The notes beneath the pieces were generated by a model. It saw only the letters and a program-made list of their open reading frames with translations. It did no database searches and was not told the DNA's origin. A DNA stretch of 14,416 nucleotides. Source: an uncultured Acetatifactor sp. GTDB lineage: Bacteria > Bacillota > Clostridia > Lachnospirales > Lachnospiraceae. Both the position numbers and the translations under genes were made by a program. Numbering within the stretch: position 1 is the first letter of the stretch; each line of letters opens with the position of its first letter. The DNA is taken from positions 1 through 14,416 of the forward strand of contig CAJUGL010000075.1 in the NCBI GenBank assembly GCA_910586515.1, given 5' to 3'. Shown here piece by piece: positions 8,019 through 14,416 of this stretch.

Positions 8019-8047
8019 ATCATACCTGCGGTCAGACATTTTGTCAC
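8019..8047 (-). promoter_or_regulatory. Sigma-A promoter of the AAA-protease operon
   Basis: The minus strand shows a -35 box GTGACA (8047-8042), a 17-bp spacer and a -10 box TATGAT (8024-8019); each box matches the consensus at five of six bases. The predicted start, near 8011, gives a leader of about 20 nt holding the AGGAG site at 8002-8006 before ATG 7992. It lies outside the MITE-like element, so the operon probably has its own promoter separate from the ABC exporter genes. Confidence 0.6.
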
Positions 8048-8144
8048 GAATGCAGCAACCATAGTGGGAATAATCTTCCTCTTCATTCTATCACAGTCCT
8101 GTTACTGTGTCCATTCCTTTTCCAACCCGGCAATCCCGGCCTCA

Positions 8145-8152
8145 GACATAAT
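8145..8152. repeat. Target site duplication, left copy (GACATAAT)
   Basis: GACATAAT directly abuts the left terminal repeat of the element at 8153. An identical copy abuts the right terminal repeat at 8293-8300. A perfect 8-bp direct repeat at both outer ends marks a transposition event. Confidence 0.9.
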
Positions 8153-8188
8153 GTTACTGTTCACTCCGTTCACAGTAACTGATGCACA

Positions 8189-8215
8189 CAAAATGAGCAA
8201 AGTACGCTCATTTTG
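8189..8215. repeat. Hairpin 1 inside the MITE-like element
   Basis: Ten-base arms CAAAATGAGC (8189-8198) and GCTCATTTTG (8206-8215) surround the 7-nt loop AAAGTAC. On the minus strand the stem ends in UUUU followed by GUGUG, so a weak terminator for the exporter genes is possible. Confidence 0.8.
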
Positions 8216-8233
8216 GCGCCTGTTGTCTCGTGA

Positions 8234-8258
8234 TTTTCGTGCAAAATACGCACGAAAA
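8234..8258. repeat. Hairpin 2 inside the MITE-like element
   Basis: Nine-base arms TTTTCGTGC (8234-8242) and GCACGAAAA (8250-8258) surround the 7-nt loop AAAATAC, which differs from the loop of hairpin 1 by one base although the stems are different. Confidence 0.8.
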
Positions 8259-8274
8259 CACTTCGCGGAGGCAC

Positions 8275-10128
8275 CTACCTGTGAACAGTAACGACATAAT
8301 ACCTTGCCTGGGCATTCCACATCTGCGTATACCGGCCTCCCGCGGCATAGAGTTCCTCATGGCTGCCCCGCTCCACGATTTCCCCCTCATGGAATACGAT
8401 AATTTCGTCACAGAACCGGCAGCTGCTCATTCTGTGGGAAATGTAGATACTGGTTCTGCCCTCCACCATTTCGTTAAACCGGGCGTAAATCTGCGCCTCC
8501 GCCTTAGCGTCCAGGGCAGCCGTGGGTTCATCCAGTATGACTACAGGCGCATCTTTGTACAGGGCCCTTGCCAACGCCAGTTTCTGGGCCTCCCCTCCGC
8601 TGACGGCCACCCCGTCCCGAAGATCCTTGTACAGATAGGTGTCCAGCTGCTTCTCCATATCCCTGACAAAGCCGTCCGCTTCCGCCTGGCGCAGGGCATC
8701 CCAGAGCTTCTCCTCCTGCCATTCATAGCCTGCGGCGACATTTTCCCCCACAGAGAAAGAAAACAGTTTGAAATCCTGGAACACCACGCTGAAGAGGCCC
8801 CGGTACTCCTCCTGGCTGTATTTACGGATATCCACGCCGTTTAAGGTGATTCTCCCCTCAGTTGGGTCATAAAGGCGGCAGAGCAGCTTGATAAACGTGG
8901 TTTTTCCGGCGCCGTTGCGTCCCACCACCGCCATTTTCCCCCGGATATTGATTCTGCAGTTCACGTTTTTCAATACGGGAATCTCACTGCCCGGATACCG
9001 GAAGCTCACGTTCTCAAAGACCAGCTCATACTCCCCGTCATCCCGTTTCTCCACCGGGATACTGCCCTTCCCATGAACATTCTCCGTGTCCAGAAACTTC
9101 AGAAATTCGTCTGTATAGATGCAGATTTTCTGCAGTTCTCCATGCTTTGCAATCACGGAAAAGCAGGCTCCGCCAAACTGGTTCAGCGCCCCCGCATAGC
9201 GGGTGAAAGCGCCTACGGTAACGGCTCCCGTCACCGTCTTCAGCGCCACCAGGAAATAGGTGACAACCGTAAAAAAAGCATTTACCAGTCGGTTGGCATT
9301 GGACTCCGCCCTTCCCACGTCACAGCTGGCGGAAAAATAGGCCCGGGCCCTTTTGCCGAATTCCGCGGAATTGTGCAGAATCATCTCCTCCATACCGTAA
9401 ATGCGGATGATCTTCCCCACCTTTGCCTCCCCGAATATCTGCTGATTCAGATACATCAGCTTGTGCTCCTCCCCCGTATGGGCCTGGAAAATCTCCATCT
9501 GCCTGCGGGCAAATTTTCCGAATCCCCTAAAGGCGCAGAAAGCCATTCCCCCAAGCGTTCCCGCGAACAGCAGAAACGAGGGCAGCGGCCGGGCCAGTAT
9601 CCCCAACAGGCCAAACTCCCCCCGGGGTCCGGAAGCGCACAGACAGCCCACCAGAAAAACCGACAGGAATATATTGAGAATCGCCTGTAAAATATCGGTA
9701 TAATGGCACAAAAGGACGCCAAGACCGCCGTACATATCCGATGTCCTCTCGGAAAAAAGAAGCTTTTCCGCAGCTTCCGGGTTCTCCATGGTCTCGTAGT
9801 CCATGGAAAAGGCTTTTTCCCGCAGCCAGACATAGAAGATCAGCCATATCTTCGTCAGCCTGCCTTTGAACTGCCGCCGGAGCAGCTGCTCCGTAAGTCC
9901 CAGGAGCAGGCCAAGTCCCAGCAGCAGAAGCGCCAGACCCGCCGCCTTCCTGTATTCCTCAAGGAGCAGGGCGTCGATCATCTCCGCGGTCACAAAGAGT
10001 CCTGCATAGGTCTGCGTCAGGGAAAGCGCCACCTTGAGCAGATGCAGCGGAATAATAAGGGAATCCTCCCTGTGGATCATCTTCATGATCCGAAAGCCTG
10101 TTCTGTGAATGGATTTTAATTTCTGCAT
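8275..10128 (-). CDS. ABC exporter half-transporter (permease-ATPase fusion), second of a pair
   Basis: This is a 617-aa type I ABC exporter subunit. An N-terminal membrane domain (to about 345, with hydrophobic stretches around 24-50, 60-80, 145-165, 180-200 and 285-305) is fused to a nucleotide-binding domain: Walker A GRNGAGKT 403-410, Q-loop Gln451, signature VSGGE 509-513, Walker B VVILDEP 529-535, H-loop His565. All are intact, so it should hydrolyse ATP. Gene order and a 36-nt gap suggest it pairs with the upstream subunit as a heterodimer. The substrate is unknown; no peptide precursor or processing enzyme is near. ATG 10128 follows AGGAG with a 7-nt spacer. The C-terminus ...RYYVVTVHR is odd: the last five codons (VTVHR) and the TAG lie inside a MITE-like insertion. 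Without the insertion the frame would end RYYV with TGA at 8144-8142, close to the partner's RYYRKA ending. Confidence 0.9.
   Translation of the reverse strand: MQKLKSIHRTGFRIMKMIHREDSLIIPLHLLKVALSLTQTYAGLFVTAEMIDALLLEEYRKAAGLALLLLGLGLLLGLTEQLLRRQFKGRLTKIWLIFYVWLREKAFSMDYETMENPEAAEKLLFSERTSDMYGGLGVLLCHYTDILQAILNIFLSVFLVGCLCASGPRGEFGLLGILARPLPSFLLFAGTLGGMAFCAFRGFGKFARRQMEIFQAHTGEEHKLMYLNQQIFGEAKVGKIIRIYGMEEMILHNSAEFGKRARAYFSASCDVGRAESNANRLVNAFFTVVTYFLVALKTVTGAVTVGAFTRYAGALNQFGGACFSVIAKHGELQKICIYTDEFLKFLDTENVHGKGSIPVEKRDDGEYELVFENVSFRYPGSEIPVLKNVNCRINIRGKMAVVGRNGAGKTTFIKLLCRLYDPTEGRITLNGVDIRKYSQEEYRGLFSVVFQDFKLFSFSVGENVAAGYEWQEEKLWDALRQAEADGFVRDMEKQLDTYLYKDLRDGVAVSGGEAQKLALARALYKDAPVVILDEPTAALDAKAEAQIYARFNEMVEGRTSIYISHRMSSCRFCDEIIVFHEGEIVERGSHEELYAAGGRYTQMWNAQARYYVVTVHR
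8293..8300. repeat. Target site duplication, right copy (GACATAAT)
   Basis: This is identical to 8145-8152 and directly abuts the right terminal repeat of the element. It is also coding: on the minus strand it forms part of the TAT TAT GTC codons of the ABC exporter. Confidence 0.9.
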
Positions 10129-10164
10129 GTCAATTCTCCTGTTTCAGATTCATCTGTATCACTT

Positions 10165-12000
10165 TTATGCCTTCCGGTAATACCTTGCCTGCAGGGCAAA
10201 AAGCTCCGCATAGGCCCCTCCCTGTTTCATCAGGCTCTCGTGGCTTCCCTCCTGGAGAATGCGTCCCTGTTCCATAAAAAGGATACGATCGCAAAACCGT
10301 GTGGAACTTAACCTGTGGGAGATAAATACGGCTGTCTTACCCCGGATCATTCCGTCATATTTTTCGTACATTTCACTCTCTGCAATGGGATCCAGAGCCG
10401 CGGTGGGCTCGTCCAGAATCACCACCGGCGCGTCCTTGTACAGCGCCCTGGCCAGCATCATCTTCTGCAGTTCCCCTCCGGAAAGCGTCACCCCTTCCTT
10501 ATCCATATCCTGATTCATGCTGGTTCCCGCCTTCTTCGGAAGCGCCTGTACACGCTCCCACAACCCTGCTTTTTCCAGACAGCGCCGCAGCCTCTCTCCG
10601 TCCTCGGTTCCCGCCTGCGCACAGGACACATTCTCCGACAGCGGGAACGAAAAGGCGAACACCTCCTGGAATACCACGGCAAATTCCCGGAAAATCTCCC
10701 TCTGGGACAGGGTCTGCATATCCTGGCCATCCAGATAAATCTTACCGGAGGAAGGACGGTACAGTCCGCACAGCAGCTTGATCAGCGTAGTCTTCCCGGC
10801 GCCGTTCCTGCCCACCAGAGCCAGCTTCTCCCCGGCCCGGATGGTCAGGCTCAGATCCTGTATGGTGTCCTCCCTGCTGCCCTCATAGCGGAATGTCACA
10901 TGCTCCAGACGAATCTCGTGCGGTTTTCCCTGTTTCCCGGGAGCGGGCTTCCCCTCCTCCACAATCCCGTAATCCAGGAAATCCCGATAGGATTTCATGA
11001 TTTTTTCATTACTGAAAATATTGATAACCGCTTCCAGAAATCCCCTTACCCAGGCCTCAAAACCGGCCACAATGCCCACATAAAGCAGAAAGGCCGGAAG
11101 TCCCAGGCTGCCCAGAAGCATCTCCCTGATCAGCCATCCGTAAACCACTGCGCTCCTGGCAAAGGTAAGCAGACGATTGCCCATCCCGGCAGCCATGTAT
11201 CCGTTTTCCTCCCGGTCAATCAGGGCGCATATCTTTCTGATGCTCTCCCTCATGGCTTCCGGAAACCACCTGTCCATCCGGTACAGACGGATATCCTTTC
11301 CGTTGCCCGGAAGAATGGATTCCCTCCTTAAATACCGGAACTCCTTCCAGATATCCTCGATCTCCTCCTCCATCCCGTAAGTCCGTCTGGCAGCCAGAAG
11401 ATGAAAACCTGTCACAATAAAAGTCTGCAGAACCAGAAATGCCAGAAGGAATCCGCTTTCCCTGCCCACAATCACCCCGTAGACCGCCAGACCGCCCAGG
11501 TTGGCCAGCATATCCCAGTAGCTTTTGGCATAGGCCTCTATCCCGGCTCCGTTTCCCATGTAGAGATTGCGCTGCGCAGCCTCCCATTTCTTCCTTCCCC
11601 CGGCGCTTTCCAGGCTCTGTATGTCCATTTCCAGTGTCTTGCGTTCAAATTCCCTTGTGATGTCGATGCGGAACAGGAAAAACAGCTTATTCCGCAATTC
11701 CTTCAGATTTCCCTGAAGAAAACGGACTCCCTGGAGCAGAAGAATGTAGCCTGCCACCATCAGAAGCCTCACCCAGGGCGCTTTTCCGCTTACCAGGCAG
11801 GCGGCTGCAGCGCCCGCCATGGCAGCCTCCAGAAAAGGCAGCAGCACGCTGCACAGAGTATCCCCCACGCAGACCGCAAAGGCTCTTGTCCCCTCCTCTC
11901 GTCTCAGCGCCCTGAAGGTGTAAAGACATTCCGTCGTTGGCTTTAGCGCTCCGGTCTTCTTCTCTGTCAGAACACGCCTGGTTCTTCCGCACCTTTTCAC
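10165..12000 (-). CDS. ABC exporter half-transporter (permease-ATPase fusion), first of a pair
   Basis: This is a 611-aa type I ABC exporter subunit with an N-terminal membrane domain (hydrophobic stretches near 42-70, 75-95, 165-200, 270-320) and an ATPase domain: Walker A GRNGAGKT 397-404, Q-loop Gln445, signature LSGGE 506-510, Walker B VVILDEP 526-532, H-loop His562. The ATPase sites are complete in both members of the pair, so nothing in the sequence marks one site as degenerate. The start is GTG 12000, with GAGG only about 4 nt upstream, so the exact start is less certain than the others. The first 20 residues are basic and may not be needed for the fold. I found no convincing sigma-A promoter in 12001-12138. 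The substrate is unknown; drug, peptide or lipid export are all possible. Confidence 0.88.
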   Translation of the reverse strand: MKRCGRTRRVLTEKKTGALKPTTECLYTFRALRREEGTRAFAVCVGDTLCSVLLPFLEAAMAGAAAACLVSGKAPWVRLLMVAGYILLLQGVRFLQGNLKELRNKLFFLFRIDITREFERKTLEMDIQSLESAGGRKKWEAAQRNLYMGNGAGIEAYAKSYWDMLANLGGLAVYGVIVGRESGFLLAFLVLQTFIVTGFHLLAARRTYGMEEEIEDIWKEFRYLRRESILPGNGKDIRLYRMDRWFPEAMRESIRKICALIDREENGYMAAGMGNRLLTFARSAVVYGWLIREMLLGSLGLPAFLLYVGIVAGFEAWVRGFLEAVINIFSNEKIMKSYRDFLDYGIVEEGKPAPGKQGKPHEIRLEHVTFRYEGSREDTIQDLSLTIRAGEKLALVGRNGAGKTTLIKLLCGLYRPSSGKIYLDGQDMQTLSQREIFREFAVVFQEVFAFSFPLSENVSCAQAGTEDGERLRRCLEKAGLWERVQALPKKAGTSMNQDMDKEGVTLSGGELQKMMLARALYKDAPVVILDEPTAALDPIAESEMYEKYDGMIRGKTAVFISHRLSSTRFCDRILFMEQGRILQEGSHESLMKQGGAYAELFALQARYYRKA

Positions 12001-12014
12001 AGTTCCTCAGAGAA

Positions 12015-12028
12015 TGTGCCCTGGCACA
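12015..12028. repeat. Short palindrome before the ABC exporter start
   Basis: TGTGCC and GGCACA are separated by two bases (12015-12028), about 10 nt upstream of the weak ribosome binding site of the GTG start at 12000. It could be an operator or a small mRNA hairpin affecting translation. A second inverted repeat (CCCAATGA 12060-12067 with TCATTGGG 12085-12092) lies further upstream. Function unknown. Confidence 0.35.
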
Positions 12029-12138
12029 GGAAAATACCGGTTTTGCCCAAAGGCATCATCCCAATGATAAACCAGAAACCTCCGTCATTGGGGATTTCAG
12101 CACGAAATGTTTAAAATCCCGCACGAAAAGCAAAATAA

Positions 12139-12173
12139 GGCCCGAACCCTGACTGCTCCCCAGGATTCGGGCC
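12139..12173 (-). terminator. Rho-independent terminator of the transketolase genes
   Basis: Thirteen-base arms (12139-12151 and 12161-12173, with GGCCCGAA ends) surround a 9-nt loop. The one imperfect position pairs as G-U in minus-strand RNA but would be C-A on the plus strand, so the hairpin is shaped for the minus transcript. The tail UUAUUUUG follows. It lies 43 nt after the stop of the transketolase C-terminal subunit. Confidence 0.7.
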
Positions 12174-12216
12174 AAAAAATATCTTCAATACACACTATGA
12201 CTATATTGCGCTGTCC

Positions 12217-13158
12217 TCAAGAGACGAACTTTTTCACCTTACGATAAACGCCCTCACCGTCCAGGCCGTACTTTGCCACCAGCGCCTCCGCGGACCCGGA
12301 TTCACCGAACACATCCTCAATGCCGATTCTGCACACAGGCACAGGACAACTCTCTGCAAGCGCCTCGCACACCGCGCCGCCCAAGCCTCCAATGATGGAA
12401 TGCTCTTCCGCGGTAACTACCTTTCCGGTTTTTTCAGCGCTTGCTGCAATCAATTCCCTGTCCAGCGGCTTGATGGTGCAGATATTGATCACTTCCGCAT
12501 CCACGCCTTCCGCTTCCAACTTCGCTGCCGCTTCCAGGGCGGAATTCACCAGCATGCCCGTGGCCACGATGGTGACATCCTTTCCCTCCCTGAGAATCTG
12601 CCCCTTTCCGATTTCGAACCTGTAGTCTTCCTCTTCGTTGATCACCGGCACAGCGGCACGGCCAAAGCGCATGTACACAGGCCCCTGATGGTCCAGCGCA
12701 GCTTTCACACAGGCTCTGGCCTCCACCGCGTCGGAGGGGTTTAGTATAATCATGCCGGGAATCGTCCTCATCAGAGCAATGTCCTCATTACACTGATGGG
12801 ATGCGCCGTCCTCTCCCACGGTGATGCCCGCATGGGTTGCGCCAATCTTCACATTCAGATGCGGATAACCGATGGAATTGCGCACCTGCTCAAAAGCGCG
12901 TCCCGCCGCAAACATGGCAAAAGTGCTTGCCACCGGAATCTTTCCCGTCAGGGACAGTCCCGCCGCAATGCCCATCATGTTAGCCTCGGCAATACCGCAG
13001 TCAATATGCCTCTCCGGATATTTTTTCTTAAATACACCTGTCTTTGTAGCTGTCGCCAGATCGGCATCCAGTACCACCAACTCCGGATAGGATTCCCCAA
13101 ACTCTGCCAGGGCGTTCCCGTAAGCCTCTCTGGTTGCTATCTTCTTTACGTCTGCCAT
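12217..13158 (-). CDS. tkt: Transketolase, C-terminal subunit
   Basis: This 313-aa protein corresponds to the pyrimidine-binding and C-terminal domains of transketolase, encoded separately as in many Clostridia. Residues 51-61 (HIDCGIAEANM) contain the family's catalytic glutamate, Glu58, which contacts the aminopyrimidine of thiamine diphosphate. Further family landmarks are GATHAGITVGEDGASHQ 106-122 and the C-terminal domain from about 190 (VTIVATGMLVNSAL). Together with the N-terminal subunit encoded just upstream it should move two-carbon units between sugar phosphates in the non-oxidative pentose phosphate pathway (cytoplasm). ATG 13158 has AAAGGTG about 7 nt upstream. 1-Deoxyxylulose-phosphate synthase is a relative, but that is a single, longer polypeptide, so transketolase is the better call. 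Probably co-transcribed with the upstream subunit despite the 140-nt gap. Confidence 0.93.
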   Translation of the reverse strand: MADVKKIATREAYGNALAEFGESYPELVVLDADLATATKTGVFKKKYPERHIDCGIAEANMMGIAAGLSLTGKIPVASTFAMFAAGRAFEQVRNSIGYPHLNVKIGATHAGITVGEDGASHQCNEDIALMRTIPGMIILNPSDAVEARACVKAALDHQGPVYMRFGRAAVPVINEEEDYRFEIGKGQILREGKDVTIVATGMLVNSALEAAAKLEAEGVDAEVINICTIKPLDRELIAASAEKTGKVVTAEEHSIIGGLGGAVCEALAESCPVPVCRIGIEDVFGESGSAEALVAKYGLDGEGVYRKVKKFVS

Positions 13159-13232
13159 TATGCTTCACCTTTCTGTTCCAGTTCCGCATGCGTCCATAGA
13201 ATACCGCCTGCTGGTTTCCTGTTTCTCTTCTA

Positions 13233-13283
13233 TACTAAGTCTGCGCTCTTACTAAATCATCACGCTTACTAAATCTGCTCTCC
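13233..13283. repeat. Three tandem 17-bp repeats between the transketolase subunits
   Basis: TACTAARTC begins at 13233, 13250 and 13267, exactly 17 bp apart. The remaining eight bases of each unit are less conserved. On the minus strand the motif reads GAYTTAGTA and lies just after the stop of the N-terminal subunit (13299). It may be a slipped-strand minisatellite or binding sites for a regulator. I see no terminator or clear promoter in this 140-nt gap. Confidence 0.75.
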
Positions 13284-13298
13284 TAATCGGCTCGCTGA

Positions 13299-14135
13299 TC
13301 ACCCGTTGAGCTGTGCCGTAATCTTCTCCAGATCAGCCATTGCCGTCTCATACTCTGCGTCATTCGGCGCCTTGCCGTGCCAGTCCGCATTTCCTTCCAT
13401 AAAAGATACTCCCTTGCCCTTCAGGGTATGGGCAATGATGGCTGCAGGCATTCCCTTTACCTTTCTGGCCTCCGCAAAGGCTTTCCTGACCTGTTCCATG
13501 TCATTGCCGTCTTCCAGATTAATCACATGGAAATTAAAGGCCTCGAATTTTTTATCGATAGGATTGGGAGAACAGACATCATCTATACATCCGTCAATCT
13601 GCAGTCCGTTGTTATCCACAATTACCACCAGGTTGTCCAGTTTCCTGTGTCCGGCAAACATGGCAGCCTCCCAGACCTGTCCCTCCTGAATCTCGCCGTC
13701 GCCCAGGAGAGTGTATACCCGAAACGATTTACCGGAAAGTCTTGCTCCCATGGCCATGCCCACTGCCGCGGAAATCCCCTGGCCCAGAGAACCGGAGGAC
13801 ATGTCCACTCCCGGCACATGCTGCAGACAGGGATGTCCCTGGAGATAAGAACCCAGATGGCGCAAGGTAGGCAAATCCTCCACAGGGAAGTAGCCTCTGT
13901 TCGCCAGAGCGGAGTAGAGACCCGGCGCGGTATGTCCCTTGGAAAGGACAAAACGGTCCCTGTCTTCCATCCCCGGGTTCTTCGGATCAATATTCATCTC
14001 CTCAAAATAGAGATAGGTAAAAATGTCTGCCGCGGACAGGGAACCGCCGGGATGTCCGGCCTTTGCACCGTGAACCGCTTTAATGATACCCTTGCGGACA
14101 TCATTGGCATGCTTTTTCAGCTCTAAAATTTCCAT
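13299..14135 (-). CDS. tkt: Transketolase, N-terminal subunit
   Basis: This 278-aa protein matches the thiamine-diphosphate-binding (pyrophosphate) domain of transketolase. Landmarks are GHPGGSLS 27-34, SKGH 65-68, QGHPCLQHVPGVDMSSGSLG from 99, and the ThDP/metal motif GDG at 145-147 closing with NN at 175-176. It needs the C-terminal subunit encoded downstream to form a working active site. Together they interconvert pentose, triose, tetrose and hexose phosphates. ATG 14135 is preceded by AGGAGG with a 5-nt spacer, and a strong promoter lies 70 nt upstream. This is the first gene of the transketolase unit. Confidence 0.94.
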   Translation of the reverse strand: MEILELKKHANDVRKGIIKAVHGAKAGHPGGSLSAADIFTYLYFEEMNIDPKNPGMEDRDRFVLSKGHTAPGLYSALANRGYFPVEDLPTLRHLGSYLQGHPCLQHVPGVDMSSGSLGQGISAAVGMAMGARLSGKSFRVYTLLGDGEIQEGQVWEAAMFAGHRKLDNLVVIVDNNGLQIDGCIDDVCSPNPIDKKFEAFNFHVINLEDGNDMEQVRKAFAEARKVKGMPAAIIAHTLKGKGVSFMEGNADWHGKAPNDAEYETAMADLEKITAQLNG

Positions 14136-14204
14136 ATATGCCTCCTATTAATCTCTTCCGGACCATTATGTAAGTCTTTAACAGCAACCGAAACTTTTCA
14201 AATT

Positions 14205-14233
14205 ATTATATCTCTTTTCTTCCTGCCTTGCAA
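14205..14233 (-). promoter_or_regulatory. Sigma-A promoter of the transketolase genes
   Basis: The minus strand has -35 TTGCAA (14233-14228), a 17-bp spacer and a perfect -10 TATAAT (14210-14205). The leader is about 60 nt. This is the best-matching promoter in the window. Confidence 0.75.
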
Positions 14234-14243
14234 CCGCTTTCCT

Positions 14244-14267
14244 GTTACTGTGAACAGTAGTAGTAAC
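14244..14267. repeat. Imperfect palindrome upstream of the transketolase promoter
   Basis: GTTACTGTGAACAGTA runs into GTAGTAAC, giving outer arms GTTACT / AGTAAC and inner arms ACTGT / ACAGT. It lies 10 bp upstream of the -35 box. It shares 10 of 12 bases with the terminal repeat of the MITE-like element, and CCTGTTACTGTG (14241 on) recurs exactly at 8099-8110. It could be an activator site or a remnant of a related element. Confidence 0.45.
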
Positions 14268-14320
14268 CGTTTACTCATCAAAACGAAAATTTCCCTCTTC
14301 CCTTTTTGTCTGTTTTGTGC

Positions 14321-14326
14321 TATAGT
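14321..14326 (+). promoter_or_regulatory. Probable -10 box of the tRNA gene
   Basis: TATAGT ends 8 bp before the first base of the tRNA. A -35 box at the usual distance is weak (TTCCCT at 14298-14303). Confidence 0.4.
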
Positions 14327-14334
14327 ATTGATAT

Positions 14335-14408
14335 GGAAGCATAGCTCAGCTGGGATGAGCGCTCGCCTGACTAGCGGGAGGCCAAGGGTTCGAGCCCCTT
14401 TGCTTCCA
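14335..14408 (+). tRNA. tRNA, anticodon GAC (predicted Val)
   Basis: A full cloverleaf of 74 nt can be drawn. The acceptor GGAAGCA (14335-14341) pairs perfectly with TGCTTCC (14401-14407), with discriminator A14408. The D stem is GCTC/GAGC with a 9-nt loop. The anticodon stem CTCGC/GCGGG (one T-G pair) closes the loop CTGACTA, giving anticodon GAC at 14369-14371. The variable region has five bases, and the T arm is AAGGG-TTCGAGC-CCCTT. CCA is not encoded; a T run follows directly, probably the terminator. By the code GAC reads Val GUC/GUU. The base after the anticodon is T, where a purine is normal, so the identity is a little uncertain. Confidence 0.85.
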
Positions 14409-14416
14409 TTTTTTTA

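Larger units (their letters stand above)
8153..8292. mobile_element. 140-bp MITE-like non-autonomous insertion element
   Basis: The ends are perfect 12-bp inverted repeats: GTTACTGTTCAC at 8153-8164 and its complement GTGAACAGTAAC at 8281-8292. They are flanked on both sides by the 8-bp target duplication GACATAAT. The element has no open frame of its own, so it must have been moved by a transposase supplied elsewhere; I cannot name the parent family. Its left end also folds on itself (GTTACTGT 8153-8160 with ACAGTAAC 8172-8179), and two more hairpins lie inside at 8189-8215 and 8234-8258. On the minus strand it enters the last codons of the ABC exporter gene and supplies five codons and the TAG stop. 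Its hairpins now lie between that gene and the protease operon and may act as a weak terminator. Confidence 0.88.

Noticed and set aside
8101..8292. A 192-bp element starting at GTTACTGTG 8101
   Set aside because: The match to the right end breaks after nine bases and there is no flanking duplication, whereas 8153-8292 has 12-bp perfect ends and an 8-bp duplication.
8275..12000. Lantibiotic or bacteriocin export locus
   Set aside because: There is no precursor peptide, modification enzyme or N-terminal peptidase domain near the ABC exporter pair.
13233..13283. CRISPR array
   Set aside because: The repeats are contiguous 17-bp units with no unique spacers, and no cas genes are present.

Overview
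The window looks like a chromosomal segment of a Firmicute of the class Clostridia, probably Lachnospiraceae. This is an inference from strong AGGAG-type ribosome binding sites, good sigma-A promoters (for example TTGCAA-17-TATAAT), a transketolase split into two subunits, and the style of the ABC exporters. No taxonomic marker gene is present. Almost everything is on the minus strand, so the biological order runs from right to left.

Right end: a tRNA gene (14335-14408, plus strand, anticodon GAC) stands back to back with a two-gene transketolase unit (13299-14135 and 12217-13158). That unit has a clear promoter at 14205-14233 and a rho-independent terminator at 12139-12173. The 140-nt gap between the two subunits carries three tandem 17-bp repeats. 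Next come two ABC exporter half-transporters (10165-12000 and 8275-10128), which probably form a heterodimer of unknown substrate.

A 140-bp MITE-like element (8153-8292) has inserted at the very end of the second exporter gene. It has 12-bp perfect terminal inverted repeats and an 8-bp target duplication (GACATAAT). The insertion displaced the stop codon and added five residues to the protein. The element contains two hairpins that share an almost identical loop but have different, compensated stems.

Left of the element lies the most interesting part, a three-gene operon (7992 down to 537) with its own promoter (GTGACA-17-TATGAT, 8019-8047) and terminator (441-485). The first two genes encode very large proteins (1086 and about 1210 aa). 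Each joins an extra N-terminal AAA+ domain to a complete FtsH-type AAA+ plus M41 zinc metalloprotease module. The extra domain is CbbX/SpoVK-like in the first and ClpA/B D2-like in the second. Neither protein has the FtsH membrane anchor. The third gene encodes a small protein with four DnaJ-type CxxCxGxG motifs and a C-terminal membrane segment. I infer an undescribed heteromeric double-ring protease, with the small protein as substrate adaptor and/or membrane tether. The first protein lacks the FtsH aromatic pore loop and the second keeps a tyrosine there, which suggests divided roles.

Left end: the 3' part of an unrecognised, A-rich plus-strand gene (to 368) converges on the operon terminator. 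Its base use differs from the rest of the window.
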